64,000 nt of DNA, taken from the NCBI GenBank assembly GCA_001599595.1, contig BCHH01000011.1, positions 1,075,894 to 1,139,893 on the forward strand, given 5' to 3'. This DNA is from Beverwykella pulmonaria. Taxonomy: Eukaryota > Ascomycota > Dothideomycetes > Pleosporales > Melanommataceae. Positions 21,313 through 33,218 of the stretch are shown here, one piece after another. The notes beneath the pieces are model-generated. The model was not told where the DNA came from, searched no databases, and saw only the letters and a list, made by a program, of their open reading frames with translations. Positions within the stretch are counted from its first letter, which is position 1; every line of letters starts with the position of its first letter. The position numbers were made by a program, and so were the translations under genes.

Positions 21313-22959
21313 TTAAGGGAAATTTTCTAATGGCAGTCCAATCTTCTCCGTCATAAATTCTAGAATAGCCAAAATCTTCTCATCCTCAAAGCGTCTCCCG
21401 ACAAGCTGCAAGCAAACCGGCATTCCATGAAAAGCCTCCGGGTCATACAATCCCCGATTCTCTTCATCTAGCCCAGTCATACACTCGAATACCCCTCTTG
21501 CAATATCTTTCTCCTTATCCACCTTACAAACCGGGAAAACAACTCCCGGATAATCGAGTAGATTCCACTGCGACGTATAACCCCAGTACTTCGCCGTGTT
21601 GTGCTTGGGGGCCACGCCAGGCCCTACAGGACACAGAATAGCGTCCACACCTAGACGGTTCCAGTGCAGTGCGTATTCCTTGCGATATGATTCCCGTTCC
21701 TCCAACCAGTACGAGAGTTCGCCGACGGAGAGTTTCTTGACACATGGGTTGTCTTTGATGATCCACTTTGAGAGAGGACGCCACGGCTCACCGGAAGATT
21801 CCATGATCTCTGCTTCTGAATCCCCTCCATCGGTGAAGTAAAGACTTGATAAAATGGCCCATGCTTCGTCATGGAGATGTGGTGCGAAGTCCACTACTTC
21901 GATCCCCGCAGATTGTAGTCTCGAGGTTACGAGACTCATGGCTCTGAAAATGGGCGGATGCGGTCTCACTACTCCATCATGCCATAAGATTCCGATTTTC
22001 AGCGGACGGTCTGAAGGAAGCTGAATGTTTTCGCGCCAGGGGATGGGGACTAGCGCGGGTTCATTCAGCCAAGGCTGAGAATCAATGACCGTTTTCATGA
22101 ACAACTTCAGGCCAGCCAGCGAGGTAGAGAGCGGGCCTAATACCGACTCGACTGTATCTGCGCCCGCCATCATATAACCATATCCATCGGTGGGGATGCG
22201 GAAGGCGGTAGGCTTCAGACCATAAATTCCGCAGTTCGCAGCGGGCGAGCGAATGGAGCCTCCTACATCGCTTCCAATACCAAGACAGCTGCCACGGAGG
22301 CTGACCAACGCACCTTCGCCGCCTGAGGAACCTCCAGATGTGAGGCTAGAGTTGTATGGATTTACGGTGGTTCCATAGAGGTTCGAGTCTGTTTCCAGAT
22401 GCATCATCGTCTGGGGAACTGTGGTCCGGGCGTGGAACACTGCGCCTGCTTTCGCTAGGATTTGGAGAATATGTGCGTCTTCTTTGGATATATTTTCCCA
22501 ATGGGCGACATAACCTGTCGTACATCGCAGGCCTTTGTGACCTATGTGCTCTTTAACACTGATGGGTAGACCATGGAGAGGGCCGATGGGCTCTCCGTAC
22601 AGTTCGTAATGCAAATCAAGCTCCTTCGCTCGGTCCAAGGCCAGCGAGGGTAGTAGCTCGGTGACGCAGTTGGTAAGACCCTGAGCCACGGCTGCGCGCT
22701 GAAGAAATGCAGCTGTGACTGCTGTTGCGGAATTCTGACCTGTCAAGAGGGACTCGAGGAGATCTTCTGGGGGCATATTGGTGATGAAAAAGGTCCGGGA
22801 GTCGAGGAGTGTTTCTGGAACTGGCATCACATTCTTGGGTAAGCTGGAGGGGATGGGTAAATGCATTGTGGAGACTTGGGCGATCGTCGAGTCGCGGTGG
22901 TCTTGAGCTTCTCTGGCGATGGTCTGCCAGGGTGTCTTCCGGATGTTCCTTGAAGGCAT
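21313..22959 (-). CDS. amidase (amidase-signature family, acetamidase-like)
   Basis: A single-exon frame is open from 23082. I prefer the ATG at 22959 (MPSRNIRKTPWQ), because fungal acetamidase-like enzymes begin with this W-containing helix; this gives 548 residues, the family length. The Ser-cisSer-Lys triad is visible: Lys136 in LPISVKEH, Ser212 in the GGSSGGEGA loop, and Ser235 in GSDVGGSIRSP. The C-terminal part has the usual PVCLQLVGRRFEDEKIL motif. These cytosolic enzymes hydrolyse amide bonds, releasing ammonia from small amides or related compounds; the exact substrate cannot be read. The gene is divergent from the DEAD-box helicase gene (start 23543), about 580 bp away. Confidence 0.9.
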   Translation of the reverse strand: MPSRNIRKTPWQTIAREAQDHRDSTIAQVSTMHLPIPSSLPKNVMPVPETLLDSRTFFITNMPPEDLLESLLTGQNSATAVTAAFLQRAAVAQGLTNCVTELLPSLALDRAKELDLHYELYGEPIGPLHGLPISVKEHIGHKGLRCTTGYVAHWENISKEDAHILQILAKAGAVFHARTTVPQTMMHLETDSNLYGTTVNPYNSSLTSGGSSGGEGALVSLRGSCLGIGSDVGGSIRSPAANCGIYGLKPTAFRIPTDGYGYMMAGADTVESVLGPLSTSLAGLKLFMKTVIDSQPWLNEPALVPIPWRENIQLPSDRPLKIGILWHDGVVRPHPPIFRAMSLVTSRLQSAGIEVVDFAPHLHDEAWAILSSLYFTDGGDSEAEIMESSGEPWRPLSKWIIKDNPCVKKLSVGELSYWLEERESYRKEYALHWNRLGVDAILCPVGPGVAPKHNTAKYWGYTSQWNLLDYPGVVFPVCKVDKEKDIARGVFECMTGLDEENRGLYDPEAFHGMPVCLQLVGRRFEDEKILAILEFMTEKIGLPLENFP

Positions 22960-23542
22960 GGTATGGGGAGTTGGACAATAGCCTCTGTTGACCAGAAGTG
23001 TTCCTGTGAAGAGATGTAATGGTGGGAATCTAACTGAGCTAACAACGGAAGCAGATCTTTGGGCAGAGGACAGTTGGTGCACTAATTCCCAAGACTGGTC
23101 ATTGTAGAGGAACTAGGCACCTCTCGCCCCATTTCCCCTTTAGTACTAGCTTTACCTCTACATGCGGATTTATACCTAGCCAGTACTGTAGCAGCTTGTT
23201 CGTCAAGTCAGTCTGTAACACCATGTCATTGTCAGCTACTACCATCTACGAGAAAAAACAGTAGAACGGCGGAATGCATAGGTAAAATAACTGAGACAAT
23301 TGGTGGTAAGAAGAATCAACCCCCGAGTGCACGGCGGTGGCGTTTACAGCCACAACAGCCACTTCGGACAGCCACTTGGTCATCGCCAAGTCTTCAGCTC
23401 CGGCGCGGAGAAACAACACGACGAAAAAAAGTGCAGTAGCCGGGTCCAAGAAGGACGTTCACGTTCACGTTTCTTTTGCATTTCACTATTAGTTGAATGC
23501 TCTTTTCTTGATTATCGTAGAGTACGTCATATTGTAAAACTA

Positions 23543-25667
23543 ATGCAGTTTGTGTTTCGCGCTCTTTCACCGCTCTGCTCGCCTCGCTCTGCTTCTTTTC
23601 TTTCAGCGCGTCTGAACACCAACACAATCCGACTACTCTCAACCTCTGCCAGCAGCAACCAACCTCTTCTCACCATGGGCCACCCAATACGCAAGACACC
23701 TTCCGGTGATGCACCCTCCGCGCGACGAGGAGGTCGCCGAGGTGGCCATCGCGGCGGCCGTGGCGGCCACCATCCCTACAGAAGCCCAGCGAATGACGCT
23801 ACCGCCGCGCAAAACACCATGAGCACAGTAGCTGCCCTCCCCCAACCGACCGTAGATGCAGAAATTGTACCTGCCGGCGCAGCTGCCGGCGCAGACGTGA
23901 TGGACGTGAGGCGGCTGTACAGCACCTCGACTGGAGAGGAACCCCAGACCTTCGGCAGCTTGGGCAATACCCTGGACAGCACGCTCTTACAGGCGTTAGA
24001 CAAGATGGGATTTGAGTAAGGAAACCTGTCACACATGCGGAATGATAATCGAAGATGAGCGCCTTGCTCCTCGACCCGTGGGCGTAGAGCCGCTTGCGGC
24101 AACGTGCTCTGTTCATGAGAGCCACATGGAGTGCAAGTTGGCATAGACCACAAGATAAAGCTCGCAAGACTCCCGAGGGCTGGCGAATCTGCCACGTCCA
24201 ACCATATGCGCCAGCTTGCAGCTCGTCTCGCTCATCTTCGAAGCCACCACATGCAATCTTACCAGTACCATCGCTAACCCATTCAGATACATGTCTCCAG
24301 TCCAACAAAAAGTGCTCACACAGCTCCCTTCGCTCACCTCTGACTGCTTAGTCCAAGCTAAGACAGGCACTGGCAAGACTGCCGCCTTTCTGCTTCCAGC
24401 CATCCAGAATCTGCTCCAGGGCAATGCGCCGCCCCAAGGCAAAGTTGGCATCCTCGTCATCTGCCCGACGCGGGAGCTTGCCCTTCAGATCGCAAAGGAA
24501 GCCGAAGGGATCACGGCCTGTCTGCCGAGGAAAATGGAGTGCCACACTGCGTTTGGTGGAACAGCGCGAGCCTCCAACCTGAACAGGTTCCTCAATGGAA
24601 ACCCTACCATTCTTGTCGCCACCCCCGGCCGTCTGAATGACCTTCTCGGCGAAGAGACCGTCCGGGAGAAGTTTAGCCACATCAAGACCGTCGTTCTCGA
24701 CGAAGCAGATCGCATGCTTGACCAGGGGTTCGCCCCAGACATTCACAAGATCCTAAAACGCATCCCAAGCAAGAACGATGGGTGGCAGGGCATGTGCTTC
24801 TCAGCAACCTTGCCTGAGAAGGTCCACGATGTCGTCAAATGTGTTCTGTATCCAGGCTACACTTCTCTATCCACCATCGACGTCAACGAAGCTCCCACCA
24901 TCGACCGCGTCCCGCAATACTCTGTCATCGTCCCAAGCATGACGCAGATGTTTACCACGCTGCAGGCCCTGATCGAAACCGAGTACCAGCAAAACCCCCA
25001 TGACTTCAAAGCTATCGTCTTTGGCACCACCGCGAACGGTGTTGCCCTCCTTTACGGCTTGTACCAGAAATCACTCCCGCAATTCCGCATGTTCGAGCTT
25101 CATAGCCGAATGCCGCAAAATGCGCGAACTCGCACCACAAACGAATTCAAGGAAACCTCCAGCGGCATCCTCTTTGCCTCCGACGTTGTAGGACGTGGCA
25201 TGGACTTCCCGAACGTGGGTCTAGTCATTCAACTTGGTCTTCCCTCAGCGGCGGAACAGTACATTCACCGCGTTGGCCGAACAGCCCGTGCTGGGAAAGA
25301 CGGACGCGCCGTCACGGTCCTCTACTCTAACGAGGCCTTCTTCGTACACACCAATCGTGCCCTCCCCATCAAGCCATACCCAACGGATCTCTCGTCCAAG
25401 CTCGCACAATACCAGCCTGTGATTGACAAAGCGTTCACACAAGTCGACGAGGAGGCAAAGGCCAAAGCGTACCAGGCATTCCTAGGCTACAACAAGACTT
25501 TTGCCAAGAAGCTGCAACTGAGCCTCGCGAAGCTCGTCGAGGTCGCAAATGAGTATTCACGCACGATGGGATGCCCGGAGCCACCGTTCATCGAGAAGAA
25601 GACGATTGGCAAGATGGGGCTCAAGGGTGTACCGGGACTGAATGTGGGTTCGAGAAGGGAGTATTAG
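23543..25667 (+). CDS. MSS116: mitochondrial DEAD-box RNA helicase, MSS116-like
   Basis: Exons 23543-24015 and 24287-25667 join in phase to give 617 residues; the 271-bp intron has gtaagg and a ctaac branch before ttcag. The N-terminus (MQFVFRALSPLC, then Ser/Arg-rich) looks like a mitochondrial presequence and is followed by a Gly/Arg-rich stretch. The helicase core shows the Q motif (SPVQQ), AKTGTGKT, PTRELALQ, TPGR, VLDEADRMLD, SAT, the GRGMDFP region and HRVGRTARAGK. Family knowledge places this type in splicing of mitochondrial group I and II introns and in translation. The frame is open upstream of 23543 from 23300 but without a better start. The symbol is by similarity. Confidence 0.9.
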
Positions 25668-25924
25668 GGGATTCGAATGGTGTCGGGTTCGGAGTCGGTG
25701 GGCTTTTCCATAGAATATATAGACTCTCTACTTGCTTTATAGATTGGGGAACTGGCACGGAAGGAATTTGAGACGAGACGTGAGTCATACAATATACCCT
25801 GACTTGTGACATGTCTTTGGTTCATCGAAGGCATATATGAATGGCGGGGCGAGTGGGATTGTGCCAACCTTCACCTCATTTGTAACTTAAATCCGTTAGT
25901 CTCCTCAAAACTAAGATTCAAAAT

Positions 25925-25938
25925 TACGCACACACACA

Positions 25939-25977
<39 letters not shown>
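25925..25977. repeat. (CA)n(CT)n microsatellite
   Basis: A run of ACACAC repeats passes directly into about 20 CT repeats. It lies in the intergenic space between the 3' ends of the helicase gene and the secreted-protein gene. Confidence 0.95.
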
Positions 25978-25979
<2 letters not shown>

Positions 25980-26594
25980 CGCCATCGTGTCGTCAGTGCT
26001 ATCATTATTTTCACCCCACACATAGGCATTGTCTATACACTTTTTTTTTAACAGTACAGAGTCATTTCCTCTCTCGCGCATGACGCCGCACTGCGATACA
26101 CATGTATAATAACTCCCACCTCGAGTAGTCATTCCATCAATCAATGATAACGTATTCACCGAGTAAAACGCGTTCATTATGTGCTCCACTCATACGCACA
26201 TCCTCGACATCTAGATCGAAAGTGTGGCAATGCTGCACTTCGAACCGCGCATCTAATCTAGGTTCACATTAGCCTAGTCACGTCAATATAAACAGACATG
26301 TCACATATCCTATCGCAAAACTAAGTATCGCAGAAACAGGTTTGTATTGCCCCATTACCACTTTCCCTCTACGCCAGCAATGTCGTCCTGGCCCAAAGCC
26401 GATTCGGAACACCAGCACGAAGCGCTAGATAGGAAGTGTGAAACGGACACTAACAACAAGAAGCGCACCAACCCACCAACAACATTAATAAAGCAATTGT
26501 CCAGAAGATAAAAGAGTGACATGGACCTCGGAAATCACAAGAAGTAGAGTCCCAAAAAGTCTAGACACAACCCCCACCTCCTCACTCGATTTGC
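25980..26594. other. convergent intergenic region
   Basis: No gene is seen between the microsatellite and the stop codon at 26595. A T-run at 26041-26049 is the only other feature noted. Confidence 0.4.
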
Positions 26595-28112
26595 TCAAGT
26601 CCTCTCCAACCTCAACTCCCTCCCCTCAACTCCCTTCTTCTCCTTCCTATCATTCCACTCAAGCCCCACCGGAATCGGGCTCACACGAAACCGTCCACAG
26701 GGCCCATTGCTAAACACAAGCGCCACCTCCTCAGGAAAACTCTCCTGGCCGCGAATAGTCCCCAGATACAACGACATGGAGCCAGAAGGGCAAGTCGCGT
26801 TATTGTTTCCGGGCGTACCAGAACTGATGGGGTAATGAGGTGCGGTCGGGTGTGCGGTCGGGTAGAGCGGGTAGCTAGTCGGGTGTGCGGTCGGGTAGAG
26901 CGGGTAGCTAGTCGGGTGCGTGAGGTTGGGGTGCGTGTAGGTGTAATTTGAATAGGGAGGGAGTGTGGGAGGACGTGGAGGGGGAGGGATGTAGGGTTGG
27001 GTTAGACGCAGGTGGCATTCTGAGATTGAGGGGGCGTAGAAGGAACCAGCGCAGTTGGGCTGTTGGCTGTCAGCTTCAGCCTGTACTTCACCTTCTCTTT
27101 TGCCCCAGTCTTCTTCCAGGTTGAAGATAGAGGAGTAACTAAGAGAATAGTGAGGTATATTAGGTGACTTACAGTGTTCTGGCATGCAATACAGCAGTTT
27201 GTCGCGCCCGTAGTGTTGACAACCAGCTCGTTAGCGATCGGGAATCCCTCCCTGGGCCGGTAGATGACACGGTCGAAGACCAATTTGTTGCCGTCAATGT
27301 CTGTGATCTTGTTTACTGTTCACGTACCCATGTTAGCCATGCTAAAGAACGTTACACTCGAGCTGACAGCCAAACGAGTATGGCAGAAAGAGGGGAACAA
27401 AATGAAGAAATTTACCGACGTTGTTCCCAAGACAAGCTGCGTAAATCGTCGGCGTGGGCGCAACCTCCGTGATCGTCGTCGTGGTGCTCAAGGCGGTAGT
27501 AATCTGTGCCTTTGCGGTACTCTGTTGGATATACACAGTCGTAGGGTCCGCAGTAACGATGTGTGTCGTCGTCGTATTGACAGTAACCAGAACACGGCAG
27601 TTCACACGATGCGGATATACGCGATTCAAGTTAGAAGTTGAGCCATCCGGATTGACCTGGAACCCTCCAGAGCATCCTACGCATGTTTGGCGCTTGAGTG
27701 AGTGGCTGACTTCCAAGTTATCGTGGGCATACCGCTTGAAGCGAGGGAAGGGGGTTGGGCTGGCCGGGTTGATGGCAAGGAGGGGCAATTGACCACTAGA
27801 AGTCGGAATGGTTGTTGCAGCGGGGGTAATAGTCGATGTTGTCGAGATGGTGAGCGTGGTGCTGACGACGTCGGTCCAGGTCGTGGCGGGAGGCGTCACG
27901 GAGATGGTGATTCGCACGGTGGACGAAACGGTTGCGGTGTTTGTAACAGAGCTGTAGCTCCACCAAGTTGGAACGCCAGCGGTGTTGGTGCCGATGGGCA
28001 GAGGAGTGAAGCCAAAAAGAGTGGTGCAACGGGTGGCAGCCGAAGTGATGTCATGGGCAAGGACTGAGGGGACAGCTGTCAGGAGAGTAACGAGAATGAT
28101 GGGTGCAATCAT
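26595..28112 (-). CDS. secreted Ser/Thr- and Cys-rich surface protein
   Basis: Exons 27416-28112, 27173-27315 and 26595-27059 give 434 residues. The start at 28112 is chosen because it begins a clear signal peptide (MIAPIILVTLLTAVPSVLA). A Thr/Ser/Val-rich mucin-like region follows, then a KR dibasic site with RQTCVGCSGGF. The cysteine-rich part TNCCIACQNT joins PNCAGSFYAPSISECHLRL across the second intron. That acceptor (gccaacag, 27060-27061) was preferred to the nearer cttag because only it keeps the Cys-rich frame. Near the C-terminus an 11-residue repeat (HPTSYPLYPTA) occurs about twice, followed by CPSGSMSLYLG. The protein is probably exported to the wall or medium. No enzyme motif. Function unknown. 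Confidence 0.75.
26858..26924. repeat. 33-bp coding tandem repeat
   Basis: Two near-identical 33-bp units lie inside the last exon of the secreted protein and encode HPTSYPLYPTA on the minus strand, with a partial third. It is a length-variable region in principle. Confidence 0.8.
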
Positions 28113-30968
28113 AGTTTTTACGCAGTAAAATGAGTGTTGGGAGAGCACGTTGGAATAATTGAAACGAAGGTGTGTGTATTTCTCGATATGCAAGTTGAGA
28201 TGAGAGGTGTGAGGTTTTATATGAAATTCGACAAGACCGGCTTCAGAGACGATCACGAATGTGATACTGACCACAAACCATGAAGCTGGAGTGGGACTGA
28301 TCGTATGTAACGAGAGATTAATTCTAAATGGTTTGTGCCATCGAAAGCTCGATATGGCAGTGTGAGGCGCTCAAAGACCGCGTACAAAGGCATAAAAGTA
28401 GAAATCAAGGGTGATAGAACGAACGCCATTGTCGCTCGCTCTCGAGAGGTCCCTTCTCTTAGGCATTTCAACGTATTGAGTGTGTCCTTGACTCTCCACC
28501 GAAGGAGGCAAACAGTGTCGAAGAAGGCTAGCCTCCAAGAGGAACTATTTTAAGATGCAGTTGGATTCTTGACTCTCTATGAAATAAGATGAATACATTG
28601 ATTTCACCGTACCCATGGCCCTTGGAAAATCTTGCTTGGCCAGGAACCAGGCACTATCCCTCATATTTTGAGACATTACTAATCAGAACAGGAGAAGACC
28701 GGAAAGTGTTCCGGAAAGTGTTGCACAAAGTTCCTCAACAGCAACACCAGCGTGACCTTCTAGATCGTGGTTGCAGGTGCAAGCGCTGAGGCTCAATCAA
28801 GGGAGGGCTGTGACAGAAATGACAGAATGAGAAAACTAGGTGATGGGGGAAGGAATGCCCATGTGACGGTTTGACTTTATTGAAACCGTCACCTGAAAAA
28901 AAAAATCACCGCTTCGCCGGGCCTGAGACCTCCACAGAGGTGTTCGCCTCTGTTTGCCAGGAATCAGTGAGAGCCGGTGGTCTGGTAAGCTTCTCCCTTG
29001 CGTTTGGTACAAGTGCAGACAGCCTTAACGAGAAGAATGTTTTATATGTGGCGTTCAGCCACCTCGTACACTAGACACAAGAGCGAAGACTCCAAGTGGA
29101 CGATCTCCCCGGGTCTCCAGAAGGCGCATCAGTGGAACGAGCAGCGGTCCAGATGGTCATGTCGTCCTTGCGAAGATCTTGCGCTTAGCCCCTCTCCCCT
29201 CTCTGTTCGCACCCAGAGCGTTTGATGCAAGTGTGCAATTCATCACTTGTTCTTTGTTGTTCCAATCGTCCGTGGGGTAGCGAGGCGGCCCTATCAGAAC
29301 TGCATAACTGCATCTCGCGTATCTCAAGGCGTCTGTCCTGCGCAGCATGTGAGTTCGCGATGCAAATCATCTGCATGCAGTGCCGATTGCCCCGCATGTT
29401 TATTTGCAACCGGACTACACTCCGTGGCGCGATTCCTCAGGACACGTATTTGATTGAGCCGTTTCTACCGTGTAGACTTGGGAGAGGGGCGTGATTCGGG
29501 AAGAGGGCATCAGACTCAACGCGTCCTTTTCGGTGGCCACCAGCTGGAAGACACAGTGCCGTGATAGGTAGCAGCCGGATGTTTATCTTGTGGGCACTAT
29601 ATTCGTGACCGGGAAAACGCCGCGGGGCTATCAGCCGCGTATGGATATCAAAATAGCTGGAGCGGTACCGAATACCCCTCACTCGGCTGACACGGAGGCT
29701 TTGCTCGCCCATTCTCTGGTTCTCTCGTGCCTTGACAGCTGCCGGCCAAAACTCCGGCTAGGCTGCAAAGGCTGCACACAGCCTTTCAACATGTCGATAC
29801 AGGAGACAGCAGCAGCGATGGACCTTGGTGGCGAAGATTGCTACCGATAAAGAGGAATCGCAAACCTTGTGCGTTTTTGGGTGCATTCACTCGCGCTGCT
29901 TGGTTGGTGGAGCGGCAGGATGGACAGCGTCGTGGCATGGCGGGGTTTCAGCATGCCCGTGGTTTGCAGCGACGACAGGCCCGCGCGATAGGCTGTGCCA
30001 TGGTCGCGCCGTCGACGTGTTGCAGCGAACCACTGCCATTGCATCACGAGAGCTGCAGGGCCTATCCATCAGCCCTCTGGGATGATCGTGTTCAGTGGAC
30101 GCGCTCTGTTTACCGCAGCCTCGTCGTCGGCCGCTGCCCTCGGCGACGCCCATTGAGAAGAAAAGGGACTGCAAAAGCAACGCAAAGGGGGGGGGCCTCG
30201 GCCGCTCGACGGTAACTCTCTCGCGATGAACAGCCAGCTCGCACAGCGGCGGGAGCGAGGTTGTTCGTGGGACGCCTTCTGTGTATGACGCGATCTATCG
30301 CAGCGACGCGTCGAGCATCGCGCGTGATTGGCTCGGTGCTCCCTTGCTCTTTCCGTCTTCATCCTTGCGTTTGCGCCTGGCCCGCCAAGGCAAATGGTTC
30401 CTTGCTCACACCCAGTCACTCCAGCTGCTGCTTCCTCAACTCCGGCGCGTCCAGTTCAACACTTCTCTTCTCCTCCATCACTGCCTCCTCCGCCGCGAGC
30501 TTCTTCTCTTCATTGCAGCCCTCACGTTCCCGCAGCACGGTATTTTATTCGACTATCCTGCGCCCTCCATCGCCTCAGCCAGCCCGCGGCGATCAGGCTC
30601 CGGCACATTGCTTATTAGCGCCCCGGAAGCGAGCTCCTCCAAGCCCGCTGCCTCACCACTCTCCGCACAGGCAAGAAGCCAGCCCACGCTCACCAAGTAG
30701 CTCCTTTCTATCTCTCCTCTCCAGACACACCGCTGAGTCTTTGATTCACCATCTTGTCGACGACGATTGACCGCCATCAACCTGACTTCACGTCGACTGC
30801 CTTTTCCCTGGCCATTGTCATTGCAATTTCCGACGACAGAGCCATCTTTGACCGAGCCCCCGTACTCACTAAGAGGCCCCTCTCAAAAAAATACACGCGA
30901 TTTCACGCGTCATAGCTCTCGACGACTATATTCAAGGACGTTGCGGCCCTTGGGGAGCCGTGTTCGCC
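28113..30968. other. long intergenic region and forkhead gene leader
   Basis: About 2.8 kb without a supportable gene. Base composition rises in GC from about 29,400 onward, and many short overlapping frames appear on both strands without conserved motifs. The last several hundred bases are pyrimidine-rich and likely serve as promoter and long leader of the forkhead gene. Confidence 0.45.
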
Positions 30969-33218
30969 ATGGCTACAACGCGTCGACAGCCGCCCTTACA
31001 TATTTTCCAAGATCCCCCTTCTTCAGCGGACCACCACAAGCTCCCCACCTACGAGCCACACCTTCTCGACGCTTTCACTTCCGTGACTGACGTGTCAACC
31101 GACCACCATACCCTCCTCGAGCCACCGCACACCTTCACACGCAGCGCGTCGCCGCAGAAGAGCAACCCACATTCCAGCTCACCCCCTCCGAGCGCGCTCG
31201 CCGAGAAGGGATTCAACACACTCAAGCTGCCGCCCCCACAAGAGCAGAGCTTCCGGACCGACGCGCCTGTGAAGAAGACACAGCGATCCATTTCGAAGCA
31301 GTCACAGCTCATGGCTGGCAAGCGGCCTCTATTCGCCAGCTTCGCGTCCCAGTTCGACCAGGAGAACGTGTCATCCGCATTCGACACGGCGCTGCCCGCT
31401 CTCCCTGCCTCGGACCCGCCCCCGAAGCCCGGCAACAAGCGCACGCTCGCCGACGCAGCCCCTCTTCGAGATCGAAGTAAGAAACAGAAAGTCCGAGAGG
31501 TAAAGGTCGAAGAAGAGGAGGGCCCTTTGCCAGAGCCGGACGAGATGCCCCCGGTTGAAGATGATGGCGCCAAGCCACCCTTTAGCTACGCAAACCTCAT
31601 TGGCATGGCCATCCTCCGCGCACCAAATCGTCGATTGACCCTCGCTCAGATCTACAAGTGGATCTCGGACACGTTTGCCTTCTACCGCAACAGCGCGGAT
31701 ACCGGGTGGCAGAATAGCATTAGGCACAATCTTAGTCTCAGCAAGTCCTTCTCGAAGCAGGAGCGCCCCAAGGACGATCCCGGAAAGGGACACTACTGGC
31801 ACATCAATCCTGGATTTGACAAGCAGTACTACAAGATGAAGTCGGCGCGTCGACCGACGAACCCTGACAGCTTCGTCTCAGCATACCCCAGCGACGTGAC
31901 ACGTCCGTCGCCCTCAGCTTCTGTCCATCTGCCACCCCTCAGCAAGGGCTTCGACTCGAGCAAATTTCCAGACGAGACAGAGCTGTCATCAGATGCCACG
32001 ATTCCCTGCTCAGATCCTGCCGCCCATGATGGCCACGAGCCTGGCCGAGTAATGCACCCGTCACGTCAAATGCCATCTTCGCCACCACCTGCCGATATCC
32101 ACTCCTCGCCACCGGCCCCCGTTGCGCGCTCGGTTCGCGAAGACACGCCGCCACGTGCTCCACGTTTCCCCACCAACAGCCGCTCCGGAGGACGCAAGCG
32201 CAAGTTCAATGGGCTGGGCGATAGTGGGTACTACTCCTCCATTGAGTCTTCGGCGATCAAGGGCAACCCGCTGGGCCCTCTAACGTCCGAGGCTGATTTG
32301 GACCGGCCAGTCTTGAAGCGCGGACGCGCCGAGGAAGAGATTGCTCGCATTCGCGGTTCGTCGTACGATTCTCCCACCAAGACTCGACCCTACATGAAGC
32401 AGCCGAGTGCTTCCCAGCTCATGTCTTCGCCGTTCCGTGCCAGCAATAAGAATGGAGACGGTCCTCTCACTCCTGCCTTCGTCTTCAAGCGGCCTGCCCT
32501 TCCGCCAGCATCCGTGTCTCCCAACACCAACCTCCGTAACCACAGGAACCGTATGCGTGAGCTCGTTGGAGGATCACCTGACAAGAACATGCCAGTGTGG
32601 GTTGACACATCGTTCCTCGACCGTCAGAATTGGAGTCCAGCTGTCCAAGTCCCCAACGACGAGAGCGTGAACCTCATGGGTGCCGGCTTCGCGAATACGT
32701 TCGACATCTTTGCCGATTACGATTACCAAGACTCTCCGCTCAAGCGAAGCGTGAAGCGTCCTCGTCTTGAACGTGCCGTCACCACTACGGGCATCCTAGC
32801 TGATATCACCGGCTCCAAGCCCAACATGTCTGCTTCTCCCACCCCCAGCTGGAAGCTGGCGAGTAGCTTTTTGAACATTCCAAACTTCTCCCCTGTGAGG
32901 AACGAGTCGCCTCTCAAGACACCAATCCTCAAAGCCCCAACTTCGAACCCTCTTCTTGACTTCACCTTCCCGAACAAGGAGAACGGACTCTTGGGCTTGG
33001 CTCCTCCACAGGCCTTTGACATTCCCGCCCAGCAAGACGATGACATCTTTCATCTTCTGCACAGTGACGAATCAGAGCCCGGTATCGATATGCTCCAAGG
33101 GTTCGAGAAGATTGGAGCTGCTCCCAGGCCGTCTGTTGCTCCCAACGGCTCGCCACAGAAGGCTTCGCAGAAGGTTTCTCGACCTTCTTTGGCGCGTAGC
33201 TCTACTGTCCGATTCTGA
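30969..33218 (+). CDS. forkhead transcription factor
   Basis: Single exon, 749 residues from the ATG at 30969 (CGCCATGGCT context); the frame runs three codons further upstream without an ATG. A complete forkhead winged-helix domain lies at about residues 202-285: KPPFSYANLIGMAI, LTLAQIYKWI, then the recognition helix WQNSIRHNLSLSKSF, ending in GKGHYWHINPG. The flanks are long, Pro/Ser-rich and disordered, with many SP sites such as SPQK and SPTK that could be CDK targets. A basic KKQKVREVK just before the domain could be a nuclear signal. The gene resembles the Sep1/Fkh group that controls cell-cycle genes in fungi, but the subgroup is not certain. Confidence 0.93.
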   Translation: MATTRRQPPLHIFQDPPSSADHHKLPTYEPHLLDAFTSVTDVSTDHHTLLEPPHTFTRSASPQKSNPHSSSPPPSALAEKGFNTLKLPPPQEQSFRTDAPVKKTQRSISKQSQLMAGKRPLFASFASQFDQENVSSAFDTALPALPASDPPPKPGNKRTLADAAPLRDRSKKQKVREVKVEEEEGPLPEPDEMPPVEDDGAKPPFSYANLIGMAILRAPNRRLTLAQIYKWISDTFAFYRNSADTGWQNSIRHNLSLSKSFSKQERPKDDPGKGHYWHINPGFDKQYYKMKSARRPTNPDSFVSAYPSDVTRPSPSASVHLPPLSKGFDSSKFPDETELSSDATIPCSDPAAHDGHEPGRVMHPSRQMPSSPPPADIHSSPPAPVARSVREDTPPRAPRFPTNSRSGGRKRKFNGLGDSGYYSSIESSAIKGNPLGPLTSEADLDRPVLKRGRAEEEIARIRGSSYDSPTKTRPYMKQPSASQLMSSPFRASNKNGDGPLTPAFVFKRPALPPASVSPNTNLRNHRNRMRELVGGSPDKNMPVWVDTSFLDRQNWSPAVQVPNDESVNLMGAGFANTFDIFADYDYQDSPLKRSVKRPRLERAVTTTGILADITGSKPNMSASPTPSWKLASSFLNIPNFSPVRNESPLKTPILKAPTSNPLLDFTFPNKENGLLGLAPPQAFDIPAQQDDDIFHLLHSDESEPGIDMLQGFEKIGAAPRPSVAPNGSPQKASQKVSRPSLARSSTVRF

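Noticed and set aside
23776..24308. Minus-strand frames opposite the helicase exon and intron
   Set aside because: They are shadows of the helicase gene; the plus-strand splice restores the full DEAD-box core.
25925..25977. CT-rich tract as a promoter element
   Set aside because: It lies between two convergent 3' ends, so a promoter role is unlikely; kept only as a microsatellite.
26595..27185. Minus-strand frame beginning at 27185 as a separate gene
   Set aside because: It lacks a convincing start, and its Cys-rich part joins in frame to the upstream exon of the secreted protein through the 27060 acceptor.
30261..31090. Plus-strand frames upstream of the forkhead start
   Set aside because: They are Pro/Ser/Arg low-complexity readings of a GC- and pyrimidine-rich leader, overlap one another and show no motif.
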